Shown here: one piece after another, positions 6,644 to 15,732 of the stretch | Layout: each line of letters opens with the position of its first letter | Position numbering within the stretch: the first letter of the stretch is position 1 | Source: CAYJEQ01 sp964369235 | GTDB lineage: Bacteria > Bacillota > Clostridia > Oscillospirales > Ruminococcaceae | Reading direction: 5' to 3' | Assembly: GCA_964369235.1 (NCBI GenBank) | Contig: CAYJEQ010000008.1 | Span: forward strand, 1-57,715 | DNA: 57,715 nucleotides | Translations under genes and position numbers: made by a program | Notes under the pieces: model-generated | Databases searched by the model: none | Told to the model about the DNA's origin: nothing | The model's input: the letters and a program-made list of their open reading frames with translations, nothing else

Positions 6644-7852
6644 ATGGGTAGTATTATTTTAGCTTATAAAGAGGAGTTTAAAGATTATAACTCTAGTATA
6701 TTATTAAAAGATATGATTGCAGGGCTTACCTCAGCCATAGTGGCACTTCCTTTAATCCTTGCCTTAGGTGCTTCTAATGGAGCTGACGAAGCCACAGGGA
6801 TGAAAACAGCCATACTTGCCTGTATATTTATCTCTCTATTTGGTGGAGGTAGATTTCAGCTTAACGGTGCCACAGCAGCAACGGTGGCAGTGCTAGGTGG
6901 TGTAAGTATTAACTACGGGGTGGAAGCAGTGTTTCTCTGTGGATTTCTCAGTGGGATAATCATGGTGATATTTAGCCTTATTAAAGTAGGTAAAATCCTA
7001 GAGAAAATCGATAAAAGGGTACTACTGGGGCTAAATTCAGGCATAGGGCTTTTGGTGGTATCAGGGCAGTTAGATAATCTATTTGGTTTAGAGCCAATTA
7101 GTGGTAGTGTGTTTTCGGTGTTTATACAGTTTATTACCAAGGTTTCACAGGCTGATATAATGTCGGTGATATTTGGAGTAGGGGCTATCATAGCCTTATA
7201 CATATACCCTAAAAAGCTAAAAAAAATAATACCAGCCCAGATTGTAGTGTTTATAGTTGGGGCGATTATTAATATGATTGTCTATGTAGATATAGCTAAA
7301 ATATCCCAGCTACCAAGAGTGCTGGATTTTACCTTTAGTGGTTTAAGTTTTAATCATGTGGGAGTGTTAATAGCACCAGCCTTTAATGTGGCATTAATAC
7401 TAATGATTAAATCAGTAAGTTCAGTGCTATCAAATGCCAATCTAACAAAAACTCCCTGTAATGTTAATCAGGAATTAATGGCTATGGGTGTGGGAAATAT
7501 TATAATGTCCTTTTTTGGCTGTATACCCTCAGGGGCTAGTTTCTCCCCTACACAGGTTTCCATAATTGCTGGGGCGAAAACTAGGATGTCAGCACTATTT
7601 CATTCCCTATCACTGATTATTATACTGCTGATTTTTGCACCTGTAATCACCTATCTGCCTGTAGCTGTACTAGCTGGAATATTAGTTCACGCAGGATGTA
7701 CCATGATAAAAAAACCCAGCTTAAATAACCCTATATCACTAATTACCATTATATTTATTTTATTTGTAGATGTAAGTATTGCTATTGGAATAAGCAGTCT
7801 AATAGTATATTTATTACCAAAGATTAAAAAATCAGATAAAACAAGAGCATAA
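6644..7852 (+). CDS. SulP-family anion transporter lacking a STAS domain
   Basis: A 402-residue polytopic membrane protein of the SulP (SLC26-like) family. The early segment DMIAGLTSAIVALPLILALG matches the family's first conserved block. FGGGRFQLNGATAATVAVLGG corresponds to the second transmembrane repeat motif, and SGASFSPTQVSIIAGAKT to the conserved later segment. Most family members are 500-600 residues with a C-terminal STAS domain. This one stops after the last membrane span with only a short basic tail (PKIKKSDKTRA). Substrate could be sulfate, bicarbonate or a dicarboxylate; nothing here decides it. The start is supported by AAAGGA eight bases upstream. Confidence 0.85.
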   Translation: MGSIILAYKEEFKDYNSSILLKDMIAGLTSAIVALPLILALGASNGADEATGMKTAILACIFISLFGGGRFQLNGATAATVAVLGGVSINYGVEAVFLCGFLSGIIMVIFSLIKVGKILEKIDKRVLLGLNSGIGLLVVSGQLDNLFGLEPISGSVFSVFIQFITKVSQADIMSVIFGVGAIIALYIYPKKLKKIIPAQIVVFIVGAIINMIVYVDIAKISQLPRVLDFTFSGLSFNHVGVLIAPAFNVALILMIKSVSSVLSNANLTKTPCNVNQELMAMGVGNIIMSFFGCIPSGASFSPTQVSIIAGAKTRMSALFHSLSLIIILLIFAPVITYLPVAVLAGILVHAGCTMIKKPSLNNPISLITIIFILFVDVSIAIGISSLIVYLLPKIKKSDKTRA

Positions 7853-7879
7853 AACCTCTAGTAATTAAAAAACTAAAAG

Positions 7880-7911
7880 GGCAGTGACGAAAATAAAAAA
7901 TCGTCACTGCC
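7880..7911. terminator. Bidirectional terminator between the SulP gene and glsA
   Basis: A perfect 11-bp stem GGCAGTGACGA / TCGTCACTGCC with an A-rich loop lies between two convergent genes. A-rich DNA flanks it on the left, giving Ts for the minus-strand transcript; a short T-rich stretch lies on the right. Confidence 0.8.
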
Positions 7912-7919
7912 TCTTATAT

Positions 7920-8855
7920 TTATAAAATATTTAGCTCCATTTTTTCTGAGATAAACTCCATAGCTTTAATGCCACAATAGCTATTGCCACAATCATCTAA
8001 CTTAGGAGAATAAACACTAATACCAAGCTTATTAGGCACAGCACCAATTATGCCTCCACCTACACCGCTTTTAGAGGGGATACCAACATTAACAGCATAT
8101 TTACCAGAACCATCATAAAGACCACAGGTAACCATCAGAGAACGAATTAATCTAGCTGTGTGGTTACTAATAATAGTTTCCTTAGTTTTAGGACAGACAC
8201 CATTATTAGCTAGAACAGCACTCATATAGGAAAGCTCTTTGCAGTTAGCAAGGATTGAGCATGTTTTAAAATAAATCTCCAGATGTTCTTCCACATTACC
8301 AGAGATAATGCCATTAGACTTTAACATATAAATAAGAGCTCGGTTTCTATCACCTGTTAAACTCTCAGAGATATAAACATCTTCATCATAGGTAAGCTGA
8401 GGGTTGTCTAGTAGCTTTTTAGAAAGGTTAAGGACTTTGTCCAGTCGCTCCTTAGGGGAGCTTCCAGTTATAGAGGAGGTTACCGATAATGCACCAGCAT
8501 TTATCATAGGGTTTAAAGGGATTTTTGAGCGGTTTTCCAGTCGTATAATAGAGTTAAAAGGATCCCCAGTAGGCTCTGTTCCAACCTTTCTAAAAACCTC
8601 ATCATAACCTACATCTTCGGTAGCTGTGCATAGTAGTATTATTTTACTAATACTCTGAATAGTAAAATAATGCTGACATTCTCCTATAGTATACACCTGT
8701 CCCTCTAGGGTAGTAAGGGCAATTCCCAACTTATTAGGATCACACTGGGCTAGTTTAGGGATATAATCAGCTAGTTTCCCTTGGGATAAAAACTGGGAAG
8801 AGTAGCTATAGCCATCATTTAAAATAGCATTAATATCAAATTTTCCTGTATTCAT
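7920..8855 (-). CDS. glsA: Glutaminase
   Basis: A 311-residue serine-dependent glutaminase, which hydrolyses L-glutamine to glutamate and ammonia. It has the beta-lactamase-like fold with the SxxK nucleophile motif in FTIQSISK (Ser68-Lys71), the GTEPTGDPFNSI substrate segment, a PMINAGAL motif and the late SKSGVGGGI block. The length is typical of GlsA. It is a single gene convergent with the SulP gene and divergent from tetR. In bacteria such enzymes often serve acid resistance or nitrogen supply. The ribosome site upstream of the start is weak. Confidence 0.95.
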   Translation of the reverse strand: MNTGKFDINAILNDGYSYSSQFLSQGKLADYIPKLAQCDPNKLGIALTTLEGQVYTIGECQHYFTIQSISKIILLCTATEDVGYDEVFRKVGTEPTGDPFNSIIRLENRSKIPLNPMINAGALSVTSSITGSSPKERLDKVLNLSKKLLDNPQLTYDEDVYISESLTGDRNRALIYMLKSNGIISGNVEEHLEIYFKTCSILANCKELSYMSAVLANNGVCPKTKETIISNHTARLIRSLMVTCGLYDGSGKYAVNVGIPSKSGVGGGIIGAVPNKLGISVYSPKLDDCGNSYCGIKAMEFISEKMELNIL

Positions 8856-9147
8856 AATAAATCACCATTAAATCAAATTTGCCTTAGCTATAAGCAAAAA
8901 GCATAAATATAATCTTACAGGCAACAGTATATCACTGATTTAACTTATAATTATTAACAAATGATTAACAATAGGGATTTATCCAACAAATCATACAGAA
9001 TGCTAGGTTTTACTGGAAAAATTTTGTGTATTATATGGTGGTTGATAATTTTAAATTCGCTGTAAATAATATTTCTACTTAATAACTATTGTATTTAATG
9101 TTTAGTGATATTCACAAAATAATAATATTATCATCATAGAAAAGTCA
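8856..9147. other. AT-rich intergenic region between glsA and tetR
   Basis: No gene or strong hairpin is seen here. It must hold the minus-strand glsA promoter, which I cannot place with confidence. Confidence 0.5.
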
Positions 9148-9199
9148 TTGACCAGTCGTTCAATATGTGTTATTATACATACATTGAACGACTGGTCAA
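9148..9199 (+). promoter_or_regulatory. tetR promoter overlapped by a double TetR-type operator
   Basis: A -35 box TTGACC (9148-9153) and a -10 box TATTAT (9171-9176) are separated by exactly 17 bp. The -35 end lies in the left arm of a perfect 17-bp inverted repeat, TTGACCAGTCGTTCAAT (9148-9164) and ATTGAACGACTGGTCAA (9183-9199). Each arm is itself close to a palindrome (TTGA...TCAA), so each could bind a TetR dimer. Occupation would block RNA polymerase, which predicts autorepression of the tetR-tauE(-ftsH) unit. Confidence 0.85.
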
Positions 9200-9259
9200 T
9201 TAATTCTAAAAGGTAATTTAATAATAAAATCCTAATACTAGGAGAAGGGGAAGATAGTA

Positions 9260-9871
9260 ATGACAAATAATAAGGAAGTAAATCAGGAAACAATAAACAA
9301 GATCGTTACTAGTGCCACAGCACTATTTAACAATAAAGGTTATGCAGGGACATCTATAAGTGATATAGCAAAAAATGCCCAGTTGTCTAAAGGGATACTA
9401 TATCATTATTTTGATAATAAAGATCAGCTATATCTTCACTGTGGAAAAAAATGTTTAGATGATTATAGTAGTTATCTAGGTAATAATCTAAATGAAAGCT
9501 TAGATATTGATGAAACCATTACTGAAAACATAAAAATAAGGCTTAGATTTTTCAAGGATTTTCCTCAGTATAAAACTTTATTTAATTTCATCATACTAAA
9601 AAAACCTGAACACCTAACAAAGGAATTATTAGAGCTTCGTCAAGGATTTAAAGAAGAAAATCAAAAAAGGCTGCGAGCCAGAATAGCCAATATAAAGTTA
9701 GGAGAAGGAATAGATGAACAGGATATTATAACCTTTACCACTATGATACAAAATAACGCTTCCCTAATGCTACAAGATGATATAGATGAAGAAACACAGC
9801 AGATAGCCTTTGAACGGGTGCTGCGAATGATAAAGATATTTAATAATGGATTAAAGGTAGATTTGCAGTAA
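9260..9871 (+). CDS. TetR/AcrR-family transcriptional repressor
   Basis: A 203-residue regulator. The N-terminal helix-turn-helix reads ALFNNKGYAGTSISDIAKNAQLSKG followed by ILYHYFDNKDQLY (about residues 15-55), the signature of the family. The C-terminal ligand domain is variable and gives no clue to the inducer. A paired operator overlaps its promoter at 9148-9199, so it probably represses itself and the exporter gene that starts 25 bp after its stop. Confidence 0.92.
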   Translation: MTNNKEVNQETINKIVTSATALFNNKGYAGTSISDIAKNAQLSKGILYHYFDNKDQLYLHCGKKCLDDYSSYLGNNLNESLDIDETITENIKIRLRFFKDFPQYKTLFNFIILKKPEHLTKELLELRQGFKEENQKRLRARIANIKLGEGIDEQDIITFTTMIQNNASLMLQDDIDEETQQIAFERVLRMIKIFNNGLKVDLQ

Positions 9872-9896
9872 TCTACATAAATAGGAGGAGTTAGAA

Positions 9897-10667
9897 ATGG
9901 AAAAGATATTAGTGTGTATATTTGCAGGTATGGGGGCAGGACTGGGCACTGGATTTGCTGGTATGAGTGCAGCGGTGGTTATTTCACCAATGTTAATTAT
10001 ATTTTTAGGGATGAATCCCTATGAGGCTATAGGTATAGCCCTAGCCTCTGATATACTGGCAAGTGCAGTATCTGCTTACACCTATGGTAAGAATAAGAAC
10101 ATAGATATAAAAAATAGCAAAACCCTACTAATAAGTGTGCTAACATTTACCTTTATAGGAGCCTTTGTAGCTAGTTTAGTACCTAGTGAATCTATGGGCA
10201 ATATAGCAGTGTATATGTCCCTAATAATGGGTATAAAATTTCTAACTAAAAAAGAATCCCAGCCTAAACCTCAGAAAGAGTTTAAAGGTAGCTTAAAGAT
10301 AATACTACCTATTCTATGTGGGGCAGTAATTGGTTTTATCTGTGGATTTGTAGGATCAGGTGGAGGCATAATGATGCTTACACTAATGACAACAGTTTTA
10401 GGTTATGAGTTAAAGAAAGCTGTGGGAACCAGTGTGTTTATAATGACATTTACAGCACTTTTTGGCGCTGTATCCCACTTTACAATACAGCAGATAATCC
10501 CTGATTTATCGGTGATGTTAATCTGTATGATTTCCACACTATTCTTTGCGCTAATAGGTGCTAGATTTGCTAATAAAGCTAAGCCAATGGTGTTAAACAG
10601 AGCTACAGGAACGGTGCTTACAAGTTTGGGCATAGTGCTAATTATCGCTAATAGAATGGTTATATAA
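9897..10667 (+). CDS. TauE/SafE (TSUP) family membrane exporter
   Basis: A 256-residue polytopic membrane protein with the two-repeat TSUP architecture. The first repeat carries GAGLGTGFAGMSAAVVISPML, and the second GFVGSGGGIMMLTLMTTVLGYE with the typical KKAVGTSVFIM that follows. The family moves sulfite, sulfoacetate, taurine-related sulfonates or other organosulfur anions across the membrane. It follows the TetR gene by 25 bp and has its own AGGAGG site, so it is the likely regulatory target. The true substrate is unknown; the inducer of the TetR protein may be the same compound. Confidence 0.88.
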   Translation: MEKILVCIFAGMGAGLGTGFAGMSAAVVISPMLIIFLGMNPYEAIGIALASDILASAVSAYTYGKNKNIDIKNSKTLLISVLTFTFIGAFVASLVPSESMGNIAVYMSLIMGIKFLTKKESQPKPQKEFKGSLKIILPILCGAVIGFICGFVGSGGGIMMLTLMTTVLGYELKKAVGTSVFIMTFTALFGAVSHFTIQQIIPDLSVMLICMISTLFFALIGARFANKAKPMVLNRATGTVLTSLGIVLIIANRMVI

Positions 10668-10713
10668 TAAATATATTAATTAGTATAAAGATATAGAAAG
10701 GACATTTATTGCT

Positions 10714-12555
10714 ATGAAAAAAGATATGATAAAGGTAAAGAAAAAGAAAAATAAGCCCTTTATATACTACTGGTTGGTAGTTACTTTAATAATAATGGTA
10801 TTTAATATTATTACAGCGTCACTATTTGGGAGAAATTCCGTAACCTCAGTAACCTATGATGTATTCTTAGATGATGTTAACGCAGGGAGAATAGATACAG
10901 TGCAGGTAATGGACGAGTCTATTATGTATGGTATTGAGGTAGAGGTAGAAGGTAGGGAAGAAACAAAAACCCAGATATACTCTACTACAAGAATGCAGGA
11001 TGATGATCTTGTAGATAAGTTATATGAATCAGGAGCAGAATTTATAGAGGTTTACCCTAAGGAAAGCTCATTTTTAATGAATATAATTAGCACAGTAATT
11101 ATGGTGGTTATCTTCTCCCTAATATGGAGATTTATAATGTCAAAGACCATGGGTAATATGGGTGGAGGAAGCTCCATGTCCTTTGGTAAATCAAGTGCTA
11201 AGATATATGCAGAAACCACCACAGGAAAAACCTTTGCAGATGTGGCTGGACAGGAGGAAGCTAAGGAAGCACTAAGGGAGGTGGTGGATTTTCTAAACCA
11301 CCCAGAAAAATATGCTGAAATCGGTGCTAACCTACCTAAAGGTGTACTGCTAGTAGGCCCTCCAGGAACAGGTAAAACCCTACTGGCAAAGGCTGTAGCA
11401 GGGGAGTCTAATGTGCCATTCTTCTCTATATCAGGCTCGGAGTTTGTAGAGATGTTTGTAGGTATGGGAGCTGCTAAGGTAAGGGATCTATTTAAACAAG
11501 CTAACGAGAAAGCACCTTGTATCATATTTATTGATGAAATTGATACCATAGGTAAAAAGCGAGATAGTGGCATGGGAGGTAATGACGAGCGAGAGCAAAC
11601 ACTTAACCAGCTACTTACTGAGATGGATGGCTTTGACGGACAGAAAGGTGTAGTGCTACTAGCGGCATCTAACCGCCCAGAGATTTTAGATAAGGCTTTA
11701 ACTAGACCGGGGAGATTTGACCGTAGAGTGCCTGTGGAACTGCCAGATCAGAAAGGCAGAGAGTCAATACTGGAGGTACATGGTAAGAATGTTAAGCTAT
11801 CAGAGGATATAGATTTTGAGAAGATAGCTAGAGCAACCTCTGGGGCAAATGGTGCAGAACTTGCTAATATAATAAATGAAGCGGCACTAAGGGCTGTTAG
11901 AGGGGAGAGAACCCATGTAAGCCAACAGGATTTAGAGGAAAGTGTAGAGGTAGTAATAGCAGGATACCAGCGAAAGAATGCAGTAGTATCAGAAAAAGAG
12001 CGAAAAATTGTATCCTATCATGAGGTAGGCCATGCTTTGGTAGCTGCACTGCAAAGTGACAGTGCACCAGTACACAAGATTACAATTATCCCTAGAACAT
12101 CTGGTGCACTAGGATATACCATGCAGGTGGACAGTGATGAGAAATTCTTAATGAGTAAGGAACAGGCTTTAAATAAGATTGCTACCTATACAGGAGGCAG
12201 AGCAGCAGAGGAGTTAATATTTGACTCTATTACCACTGGGGCATCTAATGACATTGAACAGGCTACAAGGATTGCTAGGGCTATGATAACTAGATATGGT
12301 ATGAGCGATAAATTTGGTATGGTGGCACTGGAAACGGTGAATAATCAGTATCTAGGTGGGGACACCTCTATGATATGCTCTGGTGATACAGCAAAGCTAA
12401 TTGATGAGGAGGTTATAAAGACTATAAGTAACCAGTATGATAAAGCAATGAATATACTAAAGGATAATATAGAAAAACTCCATGAAATATCCCAGTACCT
12501 ACTGGATAAGGAAACTATTACAGGGGAAGAATTTATGGAGATGCTACAGAGATAA
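10714..12555 (+). CDS. ftsH: ATP-dependent zinc metalloprotease FtsH
   Basis: A 613-residue membrane AAA+ protease that degrades misfolded and short-lived membrane and cytoplasmic proteins. It has an N-terminal span (about residues 17-38), an extracytoplasmic domain, a second span near 115-135 and the AAA module with Walker A GPPGTGKT (about residue 215), Walker B IIFIDEID and the second region of homology with RPGRFDR. The zinc site is HEVGH at residues 436-440, one residue different from the common HEAGH but still fitting HExxH. It follows the exporter by 46 bp with an AAAGGA site, so it may be co-transcribed with the TetR unit. Confidence 0.96.
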   Translation: MKKDMIKVKKKKNKPFIYYWLVVTLIIMVFNIITASLFGRNSVTSVTYDVFLDDVNAGRIDTVQVMDESIMYGIEVEVEGREETKTQIYSTTRMQDDDLVDKLYESGAEFIEVYPKESSFLMNIISTVIMVVIFSLIWRFIMSKTMGNMGGGSSMSFGKSSAKIYAETTTGKTFADVAGQEEAKEALREVVDFLNHPEKYAEIGANLPKGVLLVGPPGTGKTLLAKAVAGESNVPFFSISGSEFVEMFVGMGAAKVRDLFKQANEKAPCIIFIDEIDTIGKKRDSGMGGNDEREQTLNQLLTEMDGFDGQKGVVLLAASNRPEILDKALTRPGRFDRRVPVELPDQKGRESILEVHGKNVKLSEDIDFEKIARATSGANGAELANIINEAALRAVRGERTHVSQQDLEESVEVVIAGYQRKNAVVSEKERKIVSYHEVGHALVAALQSDSAPVHKITIIPRTSGALGYTMQVDSDEKFLMSKEQALNKIATYTGGRAAEELIFDSITTGASNDIEQATRIARAMITRYGMSDKFGMVALETVNNQYLGGDTSMICSGDTAKLIDEEVIKTISNQYDKAMNILKDNIEKLHEISQYLLDKETITGEEFMEMLQR

Positions 12556-12591
12556 TCCTGTAGTTAACTGTAGATTAAAGAATATAATAAA

Positions 12592-12635
12592 ACTAGGGTA
12601 TATCCACTGCTACTAAGTAGTGAATATACCCTAGT
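12592..12635 (+). terminator. Hairpin downstream of ftsH, probable terminator
   Basis: ACTAGGGTATAT pairs with ATATACCCTAGT, and CACT with AGTG inside, giving a stem of about 16 bp. The following T-tract is short (GTGATTTTC), so termination strength is uncertain. Confidence 0.65.
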
Positions 12636-12733
12636 GTGATTTTCTACTAAGTTTTGGTAAATAATAGATGAAAATTCTTTCACAAATCTTTGGGTAAAGC
12701 TGACAACTCTTATAAACCCGAAAAAATTCAGGT

Positions 12734-12819
12734 TATTTACCAAATATTCGGGTGAAATTATATGTGGTGCCTTCCCTCACTAAGGGCGAGGAAAGGCACC
12801 ACAACAATTGATATATAGG
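12734..12819. repeat. REP-like hairpin repeat, copy at 12.7 kb
   Basis: A 15-bp stem GTGGTGCCTTCCCTC (12764-12778) / GAGGAAAGGCACCAC (12788-12802) has one mismatch. It is flanked on the left by a GTGAAATTATAT stretch and on the right by AACAATTGATATA, as in the copies at 26.2, 29.3 and 41.5 kb. Confidence 0.75.
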
Positions 12820-12820
12820 C

Positions 12821-12857
12821 AAAAATCCACCGAAGACACCTATCTTCAGTGGATTTT
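12821..12857. terminator. Bidirectional terminator after the DHFR-fold gene
   Basis: AAAAATCCACCGAAGA and TCTTCAGTGGATTTTT pair with one mismatch and are A-rich and T-rich on the outer sides. It serves the minus-strand gene ending at 12875 and possibly ftsH from the other side. Confidence 0.85.
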
Positions 12858-12874
12858 TAATTATATGTTATATA

Positions 12875-13411
12875 TTATTTCTGTCTGTCGTAGGTAAGTT
12901 CCACAATACCATTGCCGTTTTTAGTGGATATTAGTTTAAGCTTTTGCTGATCATCAAATCTGCTAAAAAGCTTAATGCCATTACCTAATACAGTAGGGAT
13001 AATGCTAATAATATAGCGATCAATCTGATTGTCGGATATAAGGGCATTAGCTATAGTAGCACCACCACATATCCACACATCTTTCTCACTTTGTTCTCGC
13101 AGTTTTTTAATTAAACTGCTAGGAGGTTCATCAGTAAAATGCACATTGCCAATGGATTTAATCTTCTTCTTGGTAATAACATAGGACTCTAATTTTTTAT
13201 AAGGCCAGTCATTAGGGGAGAGCTGATTAGTAATCTGATCATAGGTGTTATAGCCCATTACCACAGTGTCAACACTGGATATAAAGCTATCATAATCACC
13301 ACCTAGACTATCAGGATCGGAACCATCGCCAACAAGCCAGGATACACTACCTTCGGTATCGGCAATATAACCATCTAAGCTCATTGCAATATAAAGTACA
13401 ATCTTACTCAT
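12875..13411 (-). CDS. Dihydrofolate reductase-fold (RibD C-terminal-like) protein
   Basis: A 178-residue protein of the DHFR/RibD_C superfamily. It starts KIVLYIAMSLDGYIADTEG, has the VDTVVMGYNTYDQI block and the nucleotide-binding stretch VWICGGATIANALI, and ends with PTVLGNGIKLF. These YyaP/YwjB-like proteins are related to pyrimidine and folate reductases, but most have no defined substrate, and this is not a canonical FolA. It starts 12 bp after the thrS stop with its own GGAGGA site, so it probably rides on the thrS transcript. Confidence 0.85.
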   Translation of the reverse strand: MSKIVLYIAMSLDGYIADTEGSVSWLVGDGSDPDSLGGDYDSFISSVDTVVMGYNTYDQITNQLSPNDWPYKKLESYVITKKKIKSIGNVHFTDEPPSSLIKKLREQSEKDVWICGGATIANALISDNQIDRYIISIIPTVLGNGIKLFSRFDDQQKLKLISTKNGNGIVELTYDRQK

Positions 13412-13423
13412 ATTATTCCTCCA

Positions 13424-15358
13424 TTATAGAGCTCTTGTTTCTAGCTCTTCTTTAATCTGTGCAATAAAGCTATCAAGATCCATAGTACCCATATCACCAT
13501 GTTTACGGGAGCGGATTGCAACTGCTCCAGCTTCCATCTCCTTATCACCAACTACTAGCATATAAGGGATTTTCTCCAGCTGTGCTTCACGGATTTTATA
13601 ACCCATTTTTTCGTTTCTCAGGTCAGTTTCAACGATAAATCCAGCTGCTCTTAGCTTCTTTTCCATGTCCTTAGCATAATCAGCCTGCTTGTCAGAGATA
13701 GGGATAATCTTAGCCTGTACAGGCGCTAACCACAGTGGGAATGCACCAGCATACTTCTCAATAAGAAGTGCTAGAGTTCTTTCGTAACAACCTAGTGCTG
13801 TACGGTGGATAATATAAGGGAATTTTTTTGTGCCGTCACTGTCGATATATTCCATACCAAAACGCTCTGCAAGCTGGAAGTCAATCTGAATTGTAATCAG
13901 TGTATCTTCCTTACCGTGAACATTCTTAATCTGAATATCAAGTTTAGGGCCGTAGAATGCAGCTTCCCCTTCAGCTTCGTAGAAATCAAGATCTAGATGC
14001 TGTAGAATATCTCTCATCTGATCCTGAATAGTTTCCCACTGCTCAGGAGAGCCGATGTACTTACCCTTATTATTAGGATCCCATTTAGAGAAGCAGTAGC
14101 TTACATCTTCTTCAAGTCCCAGTGTTCTCATCATATATCTAGCTAGGTCTAAACACTCTACAAACTCAGCTTCTAGCTGGTCTGGTGTACAGATAATATG
14201 ACCTTCAGATATTGTAAACTGACGAACACGGATAAGTCCATGCATCTCACCAGAGGATTCATTTCTAAATAGTGTAGCTGTTTCCCCTAGACGCATAGGC
14301 AGATCACGATAGGAACGCATATCAGCTAAAAATGCCTGAAACTGGAATGGGCAGGTCATAGGACGCAGTGCAAATACTTCGCTGTCCTTCTCCTCATCAC
14401 CAAGTACAAACATACCATCACGATAGTGCTGCCAGTGTCCAGAGATAGAGTATAGATCGCTTTTTGCCATTAGAGGAGTTCTTGTTCTCTGGTATCCACG
14501 ACGCTCTTCCTCATCTTCTACAAAACGCTGTAGAGTCTGCACTATCTTAGCGCCCTTAGGTAGTAGGATAGGTAGCCCCTGTCCAATATAATCAACTGTG
14601 GTAAATAGCTTAAGCTCTCTACCGATTTTGTTGTGATCTCTCTTTTTAGCTTCTTCGACTGCTGCTAGGTATTCTTCTAGCGGTGCAGCCTTAGGGAATG
14701 CTGTACCGTATACACGACATAACATATCATTTTCTGCATCGCCTCTCCAGTAAGCACCTGTACACTGTGTTAGCTTAATAGCCTTAAGTGGTGCAGTGGA
14801 TATTAGATGTGGGCCAGCACATAAATCTACAAAATTACCCTGTTTGTAGAAGCTTACCTTTTCCCCATTAGCTGAATGTTCATTGATAAGTTCTATCTTA
14901 TAAGGCTGATCCTTCATAAGCTCTAGTGCTTCTGCTCGGTCTAGCTCAAATCTCTCGATTAAAGCACCTTCGGAAACAATCTTAGCCATTTCCTTGTTTA
15001 TCTTCTCTAGCTCCTCAGGGGTAAAAGGTTTTTCCACCTGAAAATCATAGTAAAATCCATTATCAATAGCAGGACCCATAGCGTATTTAGCATTTGGGTA
15101 TAGTCTAGTTACAGCCTGTGCCAGTACATGGGAAGCTGTATGCCAGAAAGTTTTCTTACCATCTTCGCTATCAAATGTTAGTATTTCCACAGCACAGTCC
15201 TCTGTTACTGGTGTTCTTAGGTCGGATAATTCTCCATTAATTTTACCAGCACAGCTTGCTTTGTATAGCCCACTGCCTAGATTTTTTGCGATTTCGCCAA
15301 TTGTGATGCCCTGTTCGTATTCTTTAACAATGCCATCTTTAAGTGTTACTTTAATCAT
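13424..15358 (-). CDS. thrS: Threonyl-tRNA synthetase
   Basis: A 644-residue class II synthetase that charges tRNA-Thr in the cytoplasm. It has an N-terminal TGS domain (IKVTLKDGIVKEYEQG), the editing domain with HTASHVLAQA and CAGPH, the catalytic core with RPMTCPFQFQ and the motif 2 block GLIRVRQFTISEGHI, and the anticodon-binding domain beginning PVQAKIIPIS. The start is the ATG at 15358: an AAAGGA site lies eight bases upstream, the family begins there, and the extra open frame further upstream runs through the T-box leader. Expression should rise when uncharged tRNA-Thr accumulates. Confidence 0.97.
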   Translation of the reverse strand: MIKVTLKDGIVKEYEQGITIGEIAKNLGSGLYKASCAGKINGELSDLRTPVTEDCAVEILTFDSEDGKKTFWHTASHVLAQAVTRLYPNAKYAMGPAIDNGFYYDFQVEKPFTPEELEKINKEMAKIVSEGALIERFELDRAEALELMKDQPYKIELINEHSANGEKVSFYKQGNFVDLCAGPHLISTAPLKAIKLTQCTGAYWRGDAENDMLCRVYGTAFPKAAPLEEYLAAVEEAKKRDHNKIGRELKLFTTVDYIGQGLPILLPKGAKIVQTLQRFVEDEEERRGYQRTRTPLMAKSDLYSISGHWQHYRDGMFVLGDEEKDSEVFALRPMTCPFQFQAFLADMRSYRDLPMRLGETATLFRNESSGEMHGLIRVRQFTISEGHIICTPDQLEAEFVECLDLARYMMRTLGLEEDVSYCFSKWDPNNKGKYIGSPEQWETIQDQMRDILQHLDLDFYEAEGEAAFYGPKLDIQIKNVHGKEDTLITIQIDFQLAERFGMEYIDSDGTKKFPYIIHRTALGCYERTLALLIEKYAGAFPLWLAPVQAKIIPISDKQADYAKDMEKKLRAAGFIVETDLRNEKMGYKIREAQLEKIPYMLVVGDKEMEAGAVAIRSRKHGDMGTMDLDSFIAQIKEELETRAL

Positions 15359-15621
15359 AGTATTCTTCCTTTCAGTAAATAAAAAAAGCCCCATCCCACA
15401 ACGGGATGAAGCTAATAACTCCATGGTTCCACCCGAATTGCATAGCAAAGCTATACCACTCATGATACTTTAACGCAGTAATTACGGTGTATTTGGTGCT
15501 GTTTGCATTAATTACACTCTCGGAGGTGGTAGGATCATAACCATTATTTTAGGTATATTTCAGCAAATTATACCCTCTCTGGAAAAAACAGGTTAAGCCA
15601 GTCCTCGTCATCGATTTATTA
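15359..15621 (-). promoter_or_regulatory. T-box riboswitch leader of thrS
   Basis: On the minus strand the leader carries the T-box core GGGTGGAACC (15425-15434), which pairs with the tRNA acceptor end, followed by a terminator stem CATCCC...GGGATG (15392-15408) and a run of seven Ts. Stem I lies around 15540-15610. A Thr codon ACC is present in a plausible specifier position near 15530, but I could not fix the loop with certainty. Uncharged tRNA-Thr would favour the antiterminator and let thrS be transcribed. Confidence 0.92.
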
Positions 15622-15627
15622 TCATAA

Positions 15628-15656
15628 ATAGTAACACTTTACCGAGGTTTTGTCAA
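15628..15656 (-). promoter_or_regulatory. thrS promoter
   Basis: On the minus strand TTGACA (15651-15656) and TACTAT (15628-15633) are 17 bp apart. Transcription would start near 15621, giving a leader of about 260 nt that contains the T-box. Confidence 0.8.
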
Positions 15657-15732
15657 TGAAATAATTGAAAATTCTCGGTAAATTTACTACTTATATGCTA
15701 TTATTATAAAATCCCAAACCACCACAAAAGTT

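Noticed and set aside
15359..15463. N-terminal extension of threonyl-tRNA synthetase
   Set aside because: The extra frame runs through the T-box terminator, and the family begins at the ATG at 15358 with a good ribosome site.
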